The notes under the pieces: model-generated | Told to the model about the DNA's origin: nothing | The model's input: only the letters and a program-made list of their open reading frames with translations | Databases searched by the model: none | NCBI RefSeq assembly: GCF_019351435.1 | Contig: NZ_JAHWYN010000004.1 | Location: 176,505 to 240,504 of the forward strand | DNA length: 64,000 nucleotides | DNA from: Flavobacterium taihuense | Lineage (GTDB): Bacteria; Bacteroidota; Bacteroidia; Flavobacteriales; Flavobacteriaceae | Direction: 5' to 3' | Made by a program: the position numbers and the translations under genes | Shown here: positions 37,161 through 46,277 of the stretch, piece by piece | Layout of the letters: each line of letters begins with the position of its first letter | Numbering within the stretch: position 1 is the stretch's first letter

Positions 37161-38270
37161 ATGAAAAAAGTTTATTTATTTCTTTTATTAATTGGGACAA
37201 TAGCTTCAATACAAGCACAAAAAAATAAAGTCAATCTTATTGTAGGTACTTATACCAATTCTTGTAGTAGCAGAGGTATTTATGTTTATGAGTTTGATAC
37301 TAATAACGCTCAAATAAGATTAAAAAAATCGTCTGATAGTATTGTTAATCCTAGTTATGTATCGCTTTCAAAGGATGAGAAATTTATTTATGCAGTAAAT
37401 GAAAATGGAGGAGAAAGTACTGTAAGTTCATTTGCTTTCGACCGAGTAAACGGAAAACCTAGCCTTATTAATGCTGTTAGTTCCAAAGGAGCGGATCCTT
37501 GTTACCTTATTAATGACGATAACAATGTGATAGTTGCCAATTATTCTGGCGGAAATATTGCAGTTTTTGGTAAAAAAGCGGATGGCAGTATCACCGAGGC
37601 CAAGCAAGTAATTCAACATTATGGAAAAGGGATAAATGCGCAAAGACAAGAAAAACCGCATGTTCATATGGTTCATTTTTCACCAGATAAAAAATATGTT
37701 TTAAGCAATGATTTAGGAACCGATAAAATATATGTTTATGATTACAATCCGACAGCAGCTACTGAAGTTTTAAAGTTAAAAGATAGTGTGTCTGTAAAAG
37801 CGGGAAGTGGTCCAAGACATTTGACATTTAGCAAGAAAGGAAAATATGTTTATCTATTGCAAGAATTAGACGGTTCACTGACCACTTTTAGTTATGCAAA
37901 CGGAAAGCTAACCCAAATGAATGAAACGACTATTTTGGCTAAAGATTATAAAGGAACTTTTAGCTCGGCTGATATTCATGTTTCCCCAAGTGGTAAATTT
38001 TTATATGCTTCGAATAGAGGGGAAGCCAATACGATTTCTGTTTTTAAAATTTTAGGAAAAGGAAAATTACAATTAAAAGGTCAAACAAGTACTTTGGGTA
38101 AAGGACCAAGAAATTTTGCTATAGATCCAACTGGAAAGTTTCTTTTGGTTGCACATCAGTATACGAATGATGTTGTCATTTTTAAGATTAATAAAAGAAA
38201 AGGAACCTTAAAAAACACTGGAAAAAAATTTGATTTATGTTCTCCAGTATGTTTGGTGTTTGCAAAGTAA
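37161..38270 (+). CDS. Lactonase-family seven-bladed beta-propeller protein, exported
   Basis: 369 residues. Signal peptide 1-19 (..GTIASIQAQ) and then a propeller with YTNSCSSRGIYVYEFD, NPSYVSLSKDEKFIYAVNE, KPHVHMVHFSPDKKYV, GSGPRHLTFSKKGKYVYL, ADIHVSPSGKFLYASNR and GPRNFAIDPTGKFLLVAHQ, the repeat pattern of the YbhE/6-phosphogluconolactonase family. The signal peptide places it outside the cytoplasm, so a role in the pentose phosphate pathway is doubtful; an exported sugar-lactonase is possible. Monocistronic by context. Confidence 0.85.
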   Translation: MKKVYLFLLLIGTIASIQAQKNKVNLIVGTYTNSCSSRGIYVYEFDTNNAQIRLKKSSDSIVNPSYVSLSKDEKFIYAVNENGGESTVSSFAFDRVNGKPSLINAVSSKGADPCYLINDDNNVIVANYSGGNIAVFGKKADGSITEAKQVIQHYGKGINAQRQEKPHVHMVHFSPDKKYVLSNDLGTDKIYVYDYNPTAATEVLKLKDSVSVKAGSGPRHLTFSKKGKYVYLLQELDGSLTTFSYANGKLTQMNETTILAKDYKGTFSSADIHVSPSGKFLYASNRGEANTISVFKILGKGKLQLKGQTSTLGKGPRNFAIDPTGKFLLVAHQYTNDVVIFKINKRKGTLKNTGKKFDLCSPVCLVFAK

Positions 38271-38321
38271 AAAAGTGTTCAGTGCTAAGTTTAGTATTCA
38301 GTAAATACTTTTTCTCATAAG

Positions 38322-38353
38322 AATAGCCCATGGTTTTTGAACCATGGGCTATT
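38322..38353. terminator. Bidirectional terminator between lactonase and helicase genes
   Basis: Perfect 14-bp stem AATAGCCCATGGTT / AACCATGGGCTATT with a 4-base loop between convergent genes. Confidence 0.8.
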
Positions 38354-38378
38354 TGTATAATTTACCAAAAACTAAAAA

Positions 38379-39728
38379 CTATTTTTTGTCCTTGCGTTTT
38401 TTTGCTTGATTTTTAAGCATATTTCTATTTACTGAACCATGTGTTTTTTTCTTGGTTACACCAGGCCCACCCAAATTGATTTTTTTGTTCTTTTTACTTT
38501 TTTCGTGAAAAGCACCATCACCTTCCAGTTTTTGTTTTTTCATCAAAAACTTAATAGGTTGTCTGTCTTTTTCAGGTTCAATCAGTTTAGCCGAAACTTC
38601 CACTTCTTCTGGAAATGCTTCAATAGATAATTCCATATCCATTAAAATTTCAATCGCTATTTTTGATTCTTCTTCACGAGGAGTGATAAGACTTATAGCG
38701 GTACCTGTAGCATCCGCACGACCTGTTCTACCGATTCTGTGCATGTACAACTCCGGTAATTCGGGCATCTCGAAGTTGATTACGTGTGTAATATTCGAAA
38801 TATCCAAACCTCTAGCCATAATATCAGTGGTAATCAATCCTCGCAGATTCCCTTCTTGAAAGGAAGCCATGGTACTCAAACGGTAATTCTGTGATTTATT
38901 AGAGTGGATAACACCAAACTGACCTTCAAAATCTTCCTCTATGCGTTCATGAACCATATCAGATATCTTTTTGTTATTCACAAAGACCAAAACACGACTC
39001 ATGTCTTCATTGGTATTCAATAAATGTTTGAGAAGATTGATTTTGGTATTGAAATTAGCAACTTGATACGAGATTTGTGTAATGTTTTCTAGAGGAGTTC
39101 CGGATGCTGAAAGCGTAACTTCTTCCGGATAATCGAAATAGTCATTCAAAATGGCATCAACTTCATCGGTCATAGTTGCCGAGAATAATATGTTTTGACG
39201 TTTTTTTGGCATCATTGCCAAAATGGCTGTCAATTGGGTGCGGAAACCTAAATTTAACATTTCGTCAAATTCATCGATAACCAATTTTTGCATTTCCTCA
39301 AAACGGATTACATTGTCCAATGTTAAATCCATGATCCTTCCGGGTGTTCCCACAAGAATGTCACAACCTTGATAAACAGTGGTCTTTTGGGTGTTGATGT
39401 TCACACCACCAAAAATCCCAACAGTACGAACCGACATGTATTTAGTTAATTTCTCCACTTCCTCAACAACCTGAACTACAAGTTCTCTGGTTGGTACCAG
39501 GATTACTATTTTTGGAGTATGACCTGGGGTGAACTTATATAATTTTAATAAAGGCAATAAATAGGCAAATGTTTTACCGGTACCAGTTTGTGCAATTCCC
39601 ATCATATCACGACCAGACATTATCACAGAAAAAGTTTTTTCCTGAATAGGAGTTGGGGACGTAAAACCTAAATCATCTATTGCTTTTTGGACAGATTTAG
39701 GGAGATTGAATTGTTCGAAAGTGCTCAT
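38379..39728 (-). CDS. DEAD-box ATP-dependent RNA helicase
   Basis: 449 residues with all family motifs in order: Q motif (FTSPTPIQEKTFSVI), TGTGKT, PTRELVVQV, TPGRIMDL, motif II DEFD (VIDEFDEML) instead of the textbook DEAD, SATM, then in domain 2 VLVFVNNKKI, GLITTDIMARGLDI and HRIGRTGRA. A lysine-rich basic tail (KKNKKINLGG ... KKRKDKK) probably binds RNA. Cytoplasmic RNA unwinding in ribosome assembly or mRNA turnover. Monocistronic. Confidence 0.93.
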   Translation of the reverse strand: MSTFEQFNLPKSVQKAIDDLGFTSPTPIQEKTFSVIMSGRDMMGIAQTGTGKTFAYLLPLLKLYKFTPGHTPKIVILVPTRELVVQVVEEVEKLTKYMSVRTVGIFGGVNINTQKTTVYQGCDILVGTPGRIMDLTLDNVIRFEEMQKLVIDEFDEMLNLGFRTQLTAILAMMPKKRQNILFSATMTDEVDAILNDYFDYPEEVTLSASGTPLENITQISYQVANFNTKINLLKHLLNTNEDMSRVLVFVNNKKISDMVHERIEEDFEGQFGVIHSNKSQNYRLSTMASFQEGNLRGLITTDIMARGLDISNITHVINFEMPELPELYMHRIGRTGRADATGTAISLITPREEESKIAIEILMDMELSIEAFPEEVEVSAKLIEPEKDRQPIKFLMKKQKLEGDGAFHEKSKKNKKINLGGPGVTKKKTHGSVNRNMLKNQAKKRKDKK

Positions 39729-39745
39729 TGTATGTAAATTTTGTG

Positions 39746-39753
39746 CAAAGATA
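39746..39753 (-). promoter_or_regulatory. Candidate -7 element for the helicase gene
   Basis: Minus-strand TATCTTTG matches TAnnTTTG 18 bases before the ATG; no properly spaced -33 TTG. Confidence 0.3.
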
Positions 39754-39892
39754 GGTTTTTTGAAACTAAGGATAGAAACGTCATACTAACTTTGATTGTA
39801 TTTGATAAGGAATTGATTTGTAATCTTCTTGGGTTTTAGAGCAATCGAATCTTTTGAAAAAGCACTAAAGAAAGTTAAATGTAAAAATTAAC

Positions 39893-39938
39893 AAACCTCT
39901 ATTAGCCATTTTTGGAATAGCATATAGAGGTTTTTTTT
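39893..39938 (-). terminator. Terminator downstream of the response regulator gene
   Basis: Stem AAACCTCTAT / ATAGAGGTTT around a 21-base loop. It has eight T after it on the plus strand and a looser T-rich stretch on the minus strand, where the preceding gene is the response regulator. Confidence 0.55.
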
Positions 39939-39989
39939 ATGGTATTAAATGAATACTTGAATTTGCTTTTTTATTTTTGGAGATTTCTT

Positions 39990-40412
39990 TTAAGCGCTTA
40001 TACTTACTGAAACCTCTTTCGGTTTTATGCTGTGATTCTTTTTAGCAAATAGACGTTTTATTCTAAGGAGCAATTCATTTGGATTAAAAGGTTTAGAAAC
40101 AAAATCATCCGCACCAAGATTAAACGCTTCGATTACAGTTCCTTCTTCTTCTCCTAATGAGGAAACCACAATTACAGGGATGTTTTCAAAAGCTTCTTTT
40201 GAATATCCTATAATTTCCAATCCAGAGCGAAAAGGAAGCATAATGTCAGTAATAATTAAGTCGGGGATAAGTACAGGTATCTTTTCTATAGCACTCAACC
40301 CATCTTTACATGAAGTTACTTGATATCCCTCTTTTTTAAGAATGAATTCAAGAATTTTAATCATTAATACATCATCCTCGGCAATTAATATTTTTAAATC
40401 TGAATTGTTCAT
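39990..40412 (-). CDS. Stand-alone response regulator (CheY-like receiver)
   Basis: 140 residues, receiver domain only. ILIAEDD supplies the acidic pair (Asp13, Asp14), LIITDIMLP the phospho-acceptor Asp56, VIVVSSLGEEE the Thr/Ser switch and FVSKPFNPNELLLRI the conserved Lys. A short tail of ~20 residues follows; there is no output domain. No kinase is adjacent (the nearest, a hybrid kinase, is at 50774-52891). Phospho-relay to an unknown target, maybe the polysaccharide operon upstream; this is conjecture. Confidence 0.88.
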   Translation of the reverse strand: MNNSDLKILIAEDDVLMIKILEFILKKEGYQVTSCKDGLSAIEKIPVLIPDLIITDIMLPFRSGLEIIGYSKEAFENIPVIVVSSLGEEEGTVIEAFNLGADDFVSKPFNPNELLLRIKRLFAKKNHSIKPKEVSVSISA

Positions 40413-41081
40413 TTTTTTTATTTTAATGGTTAATCAATCTTTAGAAGATCAATTGTTTTTTAAAATTTGATGTAATACTTAAAAATCTGTTGTATTGCAT
40501 TTGCATTCTAATATCAACAACTGTGCCAAATGTTTTAAAAATCTTTTTTTAGAAACCTTAAGTGCTTGTGTATGAATAAATTATATTATTAAAATAATGT
40601 TAAGTTGGTTGGTTTAAGGCTTTTTGAATAATTTTCTTAATCGGGAGCCGTGATTTGATAATAGCGATTATCTAATGATTTTTTTGCCGTTATTTAGTTT
40701 TAAAGTGTTTATACTTTGATAGTGTGAAATTGCTACTTAAATAAAATTAGAATTTTGTAATTTGTTTTTTATAAGTGTTGATTTTATCGATTAAATGACT
40801 AATAATATCGATAAAAGTAAGTTTTTTTATTTTTTTGTACAAATTTATGGATAATAATATTTTGAAATTTTAAAATATTATTTAGCTTGTAACTGAACTC
40901 AGGTTAAAATTTTTTGCAGCGAAAGAATATTTAACTATTGTAGACTATTGTTTTAATTTGTTGGAGAATAAAACAAGTAAAAAAATCAGAAGGTACGGGT
41001 AGAAGTTGCTACACATCTTATTTTTAATATGAAAGATATTATTTACAAAACTGATTGGTTGTTTTAATTCAGGCTTATTCT
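40413..41081. other. 669-base intergenic region with two strong inverted repeats
   Basis: No gene seen on either strand; strongly AT-rich. Two structures stand out: TTTTATCGAT-N15-ATCGATAAAA at 40782-40816, and AATAATATTTT-N8-AAAATATTATT at 40853-40882. The first has the form of a two-site operator or a stem-loop. The region separates the response regulator from the DUF4838 pseudogene. Confidence 0.6.
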
Positions 41082-43331
41082 TTAGTTGTTATACAACTCA
41101 ATTTCATCAATCATTACCATTGGTTTTTTGTTTTTTCGTTTTCTCCAATATGGTAATTCTTTTAGATTTTCGACTTCAATTTTTAGGGTATCGTATCGGT
41201 TGAAGTTGTTCGATTTGAATTCCCAAATTTGTATACTAACTTCTAAATTTTTGGATAGCTTCTCGCTTTCTAGTTGAGTGATAAGTTGCCATTTGTCTTT
41301 TTCAAAACCATAAACACTAATTTTTTTTGGCGTAAAAATCCAGTGTCTTTGATCGCTAAGAGTATTGATGTTTATCGTGTTAAAATCCAATTTTTGGACA
41401 TTAAGTTCAATTTCTGGATTAGTTCCGTACCAGTCAATCCAATTGATAGCGGGGTTCTTATATCCTCGAACACAGTCAACTAATCCATAACTTCCTTTGC
41501 CTTTGAATTCATCTGCTGGAGGAGTCAAAAAGTGAATTTCGTATTTTTCTCCCAGATGGTTGCAAGTGTTTTTTTCTATAGCTAACCATTCTTCATAATA
41601 TTGATCAGGAGAAAGCCCGCCTTCGCTAAGCTCGTAAATTCCAAACTCATTACAATTTTTTGAAAAATTCAATACACGTTCTCTTAATAGTTTTCCTTGG
41701 TCTTCTTTGTTTTTGCCTGCAAACATTCCATGTTTGTCTTTGCCGTAAAATTTAGCTTGTTCAAAGTACACATATTCCAAAGCCAGTCTCAGTTTTAAAA
41801 CTCTTTTTGCTAGAGTAGGATTATCTTTAACGGCTATTTCTGACTGGCTTATGATTTGGTCGTATTGATTCATGGCCTCGGGAGTGAGAAAAGTATTTCT
41901 GCTTTGAATGGGGTCTGAATAAATGTCTAGATAGCGATCGGTTTTCTCTTGGTATTGCGTCAGCAAATCTCTGTATTTCTTAACAAAAGGAGCTGCGTTT
42001 CCATAAAATCCATTTAGGAAATCATTGGTTGCAGCTTCTACATCCGTTTGGGTATCCCAAATTATTTTGAACAAAAGATATTGTCTTAATTCGTATAAAT
42101 CTCCTGGCACATCGGCGTATCCTTGCACAAACAATCCTTTTACTTGATTTTGCTCATAGAGTTTAAAGTTTTTGGAAAAAGTTTGAAAATTTGGAAAAGG
42201 GGAGAGGTAATTAGTGAATTCTACTGTGTAATCCCACAAATACAAATGGGGTGTGGTTGTACTCCAATTGTTGAGTATGTTTAGAAAGTCTTTGTTGCTT
42301 GAAGATTCTGCAATGGCTTTACCGCGATTCATTTGTATAGGACAAAATAAAGTGTAAATATTGGGTTCTATTTTTAGGTTTACTGGAGCGCGATACGTAT
42401 GAAGGTAGGCTAATGTGGTGATTTTGGTTTTCGGAAATTGAAAGGCAATTTTATTAAAGAAATAATAAAATGAACCTTGTGGGCCACCGCATTTTTCATT
42501 TAAGGTTTTGCATTTGTCACATTCGCAATAAACTGCGTCATCATTTTGGCTAATGGAGAAAAAGCTGGTATTGGGATTTTGGGCAATGATTTCGCTCATT
42601 TTTTTGGTTATAATTTCGACCACAGTATCATTCGACATGCACAACAATGATTCACTGTTTCGTTGGCCTTCATAAAGCGCAAAAAACTTAGGATTGGTTT
42701 TAAAATAGGTTGAAGCGCTCAATAATTTATAAAAGGAATGCCCCCCAGACAGCTAAATCGTTGATGTGCCAATCGAGTTTGTGCCAATCTCTAAGCGCTT
42801 CATCATAACAATCTAGGTAAAACAAAACTCGGTATTCAAAAGATGGTCTATATGTTTTATTGAAGTTTTTAGGGAACGAGACTTGTTTCAGTTTGGGTAT
42901 AGAATTGTCTTTGGACGTATATTTTCTAAAACCCCAAGTTTCCAATAATGTGTAGACAGCATATCGTAACGTTTTTTCGTTTGTACCTATTAATTCTATA
43001 TTTTTTTCATCGCTTTTGATGATTAAGGTATTTTCTTGGATTGTATTTTTATCGGTGGCTATTTCGAGAATTATTTTTCTTTTTTCTTTTTTTTTGCATT
43101 GTCAGTTTGGACAAAAAAAGGATTCTCAAATGCTTGATCTAAATAGGTTTTTAAAAGTGTTGCGGGTTTTTTGGTTTCTTCACTTGTGGAAACTATATTC
43201 ACTTGCTTGTCTTTTGTATTTGCTAAATTAAGAGAGTTTTGAGCCATAATTTTGCAGTTAAAAAGGAATAAAAAAAGTGTAATAGCCTGAGAAATGTGTT
43301 TGATTTACAATTTATGTATTATTTTGTTCAT
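41082..43331 (-). pseudogene. DUF4838-family protein, broken by one stop and two homopolymer frameshifts
   Basis: Reading from ATG 43331 gives MNKIIHKL, then an in-frame TAA (43307-43305), then a perfect signal peptide (AITLFLLFLFNCKIMAQN). The frame continues to ..VQTDNAKKKK and is lost in an A9 tract (plus-strand T9, 43087-43095). One base over, the protein resumes with IILEIATDKN and LRYAVYTLLETWGFRKY. It is lost again at a G6 tract (plus-strand C6, 42741-42746) after DLAVWG, and the first frame resumes with HSFYKLLSASTYF and NPKFFALYEGQRN to the end at 41082. Net length is 2250 bases (749 residues), normal for DUF4838. The rest shows YCECDKC and a C-terminal galactose-binding-like region. 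The intact family is linked to polysaccharide processing in Bacteroidota. The two frameshifts could be sequencing errors; the stop codon is harder to explain that way. Confidence 0.85.
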
Positions 43332-43410
43332 TGGGATTATTCTATTTTTTGCTTAATTCCAGAATTTGTAATATTTGTTTTTAACTAGTTTTGTTTGTTG
43401 GTAATCGCTT

Positions 43411-43519
43411 GCGTGAGGGGTTGCAGTGGAGCTCTTTTTTTGAGCCCGTTTTTTCTACGGGATCAAAAAAAAGCGGGAACGTAAAACCCGACCCGTAATT
43501 TTTATGGAGGGTCACGCCC
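43411..43519. repeat. GC-richer structured intergenic element
   Basis: The element begins GCGTGAGGGG and ends GGGTCACGCCC (imperfect terminal inverted repeats). Inside it is a hairpin, CTTTTTTTGA / TCAAAAAAAAG (43434-43473) with CCCG / CGGG pairs. It stands out from the AT-rich surroundings and lies just downstream of the YaiO-like gene, where it may also stop transcription. It looks like a dispersed flavobacterial intergenic repeat; only one full copy is in the window. Confidence 0.5.
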
Positions 43520-43531
43520 AAAATTGTATTT

Positions 43532-44803
43532 TTAAAATTGATATTGAAACATCATTGCAATTTCGGTTTCAATTTGTTTCAAGCCGGGAGCATATTCTTG
43601 ATTGTTCACCGATAATTGTAATCCTGTAATGTAATGTTCTCCAAAGAGCCTGTAGTAACCACCACCAATTCTAAAGGAATCGAGTGATAGACGTTCTTGT
43701 ATTTGCCCCAGAGTTGTTCGTTCGTCCGGTGATGTTCCGTATCCTGCAATTAATGTTAGGTAGTCAAATCGGGTGTTGAAATAATAGCGACTGGTCAATG
43801 TAAAAGCGGGATAAATGGTGCTGTTGTCAAATTGCAAATAGGATCTTAGGTTGATCCAATAAGAGCCTAAATATTTTCCAACTCCAACGACCGCTGTCGT
43901 GAAATTAGTTTGATCGGAATCAATATAGCGAAGACCTAAGTCACCTTCCCATCCTTTATTGAAATTGTGAAAAAAGGAATATCCGAGTCTTAATTTTGGG
44001 AATACGGGATCGCTGCTATAGCCACCGCCTATGTAGGAGTAACTTTTTTTGTTTGTAAAAAGGTAGGTTTCGGCTTCGTATTGTATACCATTAACTATGC
44101 TTTGACCATCGGCATATCGATTGGAATAATTGACTCTGGCAATAGCTGAGCCCCAATCGCGTTGCCTAATGTATTGTAAACTTCCAAAATGCCAAGGACC
44201 ATATCCCGATCTGTTAAAAGAAGTGTAGTTGTAATTTATACCAATCCGATCCGATTTTAGTCGGCTGTCAGCAATGAAATAATGCAGTTTAAAATCAGAA
44301 TCCTTTGGGTACATTGCTTGCATTTCTTTTAGGTATGCTTCGCTCTTTTCTTTTTCTCCCTGCAGTTCGTAAATAGAGAGTTTTTTGTATCGAAAATCTT
44401 TATTTCCGGGATGGGCTTCAATGGCTTTGTTAACCATAATTAGGGCCTCGGAATATTTTTTTTCTTCAATATCCATATTGATAAGGTAACCAAAAGCGTC
44501 CTCACAAATGGGATTTTTGTTGATGACATAGTTGTAATAGTAACGTGCGCTGTCTTTTACATTGGTCAATTGATAAATTCGGCCTGTCAATAAATGAAAA
44601 TCTAAATAATCGGGAGCTAATTTCATTCCCAATGTGGTTTTCTTCAAAGCTGCCTCGTAATTTTTGTCTTTATTCACTTCTCGAATAGCTACCGTCAAAA
44701 GACTATCAACGTCTATTTTTTGGGCAAAAACGACATTGTTCTGTGTTATTCCGAATAGCAGGAAAAGGATAAGGAATGTTTTTATGTAGCGTCTATTTTT
44801 CAT
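43532..44803 (-). CDS. TPR-containing YaiO-family outer-membrane beta-barrel protein
   Basis: 423 residues. Signal peptide 1-27 (..TQNNVVFAQ). Residues ~30-175 hold about four TPR repeats (YEAALKKTTLGMKLAPDYLDFHLLTGRIY; KYSEALIMVNKAIEAHPGNKDF-type units). Residues ~185-423 form an outer-membrane barrel with alternating strands (WGSAIARVNYSNRYADGQSI, FDYLTLIAGYGTSPDERTTLG), ending MFQYQF with the terminal Phe used by the BAM machinery. The TPR-plus-barrel plan is that of exopolysaccharide exporters such as PgaA. It is encoded 43 bases after the GT2 gene, so it probably exports that enzyme's polymer. Confidence 0.8.
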   Translation of the reverse strand: MKNRRYIKTFLILFLLFGITQNNVVFAQKIDVDSLLTVAIREVNKDKNYEAALKKTTLGMKLAPDYLDFHLLTGRIYQLTNVKDSARYYYNYVINKNPICEDAFGYLINMDIEEKKYSEALIMVNKAIEAHPGNKDFRYKKLSIYELQGEKEKSEAYLKEMQAMYPKDSDFKLHYFIADSRLKSDRIGINYNYTSFNRSGYGPWHFGSLQYIRQRDWGSAIARVNYSNRYADGQSIVNGIQYEAETYLFTNKKSYSYIGGGYSSDPVFPKLRLGYSFFHNFNKGWEGDLGLRYIDSDQTNFTTAVVGVGKYLGSYWINLRSYLQFDNSTIYPAFTLTSRYYFNTRFDYLTLIAGYGTSPDERTTLGQIQERLSLDSFRIGGGYYRLFGEHYITGLQLSVNNQEYAPGLKQIETEIAMMFQYQF

Positions 44804-44846
44804 AATTAATTGTAGCGTTTTGAGTTTGCGATAAGCATTCTTTAAA

Positions 44847-46277
44847 TTAATGTTTTGCTTTTTTTGCAGTTGAAAATCCTTGCCGTTGCATATTTCCCCA
44901 AGATTGTTCTTTTTGTCTGAAGAAATAATAGTACCCTTTTAATGAGGCGTATACATTTACTGGGTGATAGAAAAAAGGTTCTATGATTGCCATTAATACC
45001 AATGTAATAATTTCCTTGGTATTGGCATAATTTTTATAAATAACATCGTCTAATAGAATTGAGATAAACGTAATGATGAGATAGAATAAATAGACTACCA
45101 AGGATAGATAGAGGAAATTAATGTAATTTATATTCAGAATAAAAATGCCGAGAATCAAAATAATTACACCAGTTAATTCTAGAATAGGAATCAGAAATTC
45201 AAAGAAAAAGAAATAAGGAAATATTAGAAATCCGGTTTTGCCATATTTTGGATTGAAAAAAATGTTTTTATGTAAGTACAAGGTTTGAACCAATCCTCTT
45301 GCCCAACGCACGCGTTGACGAATCAAAACTTCCCTTGTAGCAGGTACTTCTGTCCAACATAAAGATTCTGGAATGTATTGAATTGAAAAAGGCAATTTGT
45401 TACCATACATGTATTTTCTCATTCGAGTAACCAATTCCATATCTTCCCCAAGTGATTTATGCCAATAACCTCCAGCTGCAATAGCAATTTCTTTGTCAAA
45501 CATGCCTAATCCTCCCGAAACCAATAACAAACCATTAATTTGACTCCAAGCCATTCTGCCAAAAAGGAATGCACGAACATATTCTAATTCTTGAAACCTG
45601 GGATACCAATCTTTAGGGAAGTGTATTTTGACCAAAAAACCATCTTTTACTTCGCAAGAATTGGATATTCGGATTCCTGCGCCAGTTGCAATGACTCTTT
45701 TTTTAGCTTCTATAAAGGGTTTGGCTAATTTTATAATGGTATCGTTTTTTAGAATACAATCCACATCAGTGCATAAAAACAAAGGGTATTTGGTAGAATT
45801 TATTCCCGCATTGGCCGCATCCGCTTTACTTTTTGCATTTTCTTTGTCAACTACCAGTAGTCTGGAATAGAGTGGATTGGTAGATTTGTAATGTCCTTTT
45901 ACTCGACTTGTTTTTATCTTTTCTTGGTAATAAAAATCAACTTTCACTAAATCGAACTCATTAATTAGTTTCTGTAAAGTATCATCAGTACTTCCATCAT
46001 TTACCAATACGACCTCATATTTTGGATAAGTCAATGAGAGTAGCGATTTTACATTATTTACAACAGTGGCACCTTCGTTGAATGCTGGTGCAACAACTGA
46101 AACACCCGGGATATAATTGGATTTGATGATGACATTATTTGGGATATAATGTTTGGTGTTCAGGTACTTTTTTATGGCGTAATAGGATAACAACGCCAAT
46201 ATAATATAACAAACGATATAGGTAAAGGAAAATAAACCTATAAAAGTTGCATAAATATTTAGGAGGCTATTCAACAT
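44847..46277 (-). CDS. Membrane GT2 glycosyltransferase, processive polysaccharide synthase type
   Basis: 476 residues. One N-terminal TM helix (~15-38), a cytoplasmic GT-A domain and four or so C-terminal TM helices (from LIFPYFFFFEFLIPILELTG). Catalytic signature of processive synthases: VVLVNDGSTDDT, CTDVDCIL (DxD), GEDMELVTRM and RQRVRWARG (Q/RxxRW). This plan is shared by cellulose, hyaluronan and poly-N-acetylglucosamine synthases. It transfers sugars from a nucleotide donor and threads the chain through the inner membrane. The start ATG overlaps the upstream HEAT gene stop by one base (TAATG), suggesting translational coupling. Product polymer unknown. Confidence 0.88.
   Translation of the reverse strand: MLNSLLNIYATFIGLFSFTYIVCYIILALLSYYAIKKYLNTKHYIPNNVIIKSNYIPGVSVVAPAFNEGATVVNNVKSLLSLTYPKYEVVLVNDGSTDDTLQKLINEFDLVKVDFYYQEKIKTSRVKGHYKSTNPLYSRLLVVDKENAKSKADAANAGINSTKYPLFLCTDVDCILKNDTIIKLAKPFIEAKKRVIATGAGIRISNSCEVKDGFLVKIHFPKDWYPRFQELEYVRAFLFGRMAWSQINGLLLVSGGLGMFDKEIAIAAGGYWHKSLGEDMELVTRMRKYMYGNKLPFSIQYIPESLCWTEVPATREVLIRQRVRWARGLVQTLYLHKNIFFNPKYGKTGFLIFPYFFFFEFLIPILELTGVIILILGIFILNINYINFLYLSLVVYLFYLIITFISILLDDVIYKNYANTKEIITLVLMAIIEPFFYHPVNVYASLKGYYYFFRQKEQSWGNMQRQGFSTAKKAKH

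Noticed and set aside
42727..42945. 72-codon minus-strand ORF as an independent small gene
   Set aside because: It is the middle part of the broken DUF4838 gene, bounded by the two homopolymer frameshifts; the reading continues upstream as LRYAVYTLLETWGF without a real start.
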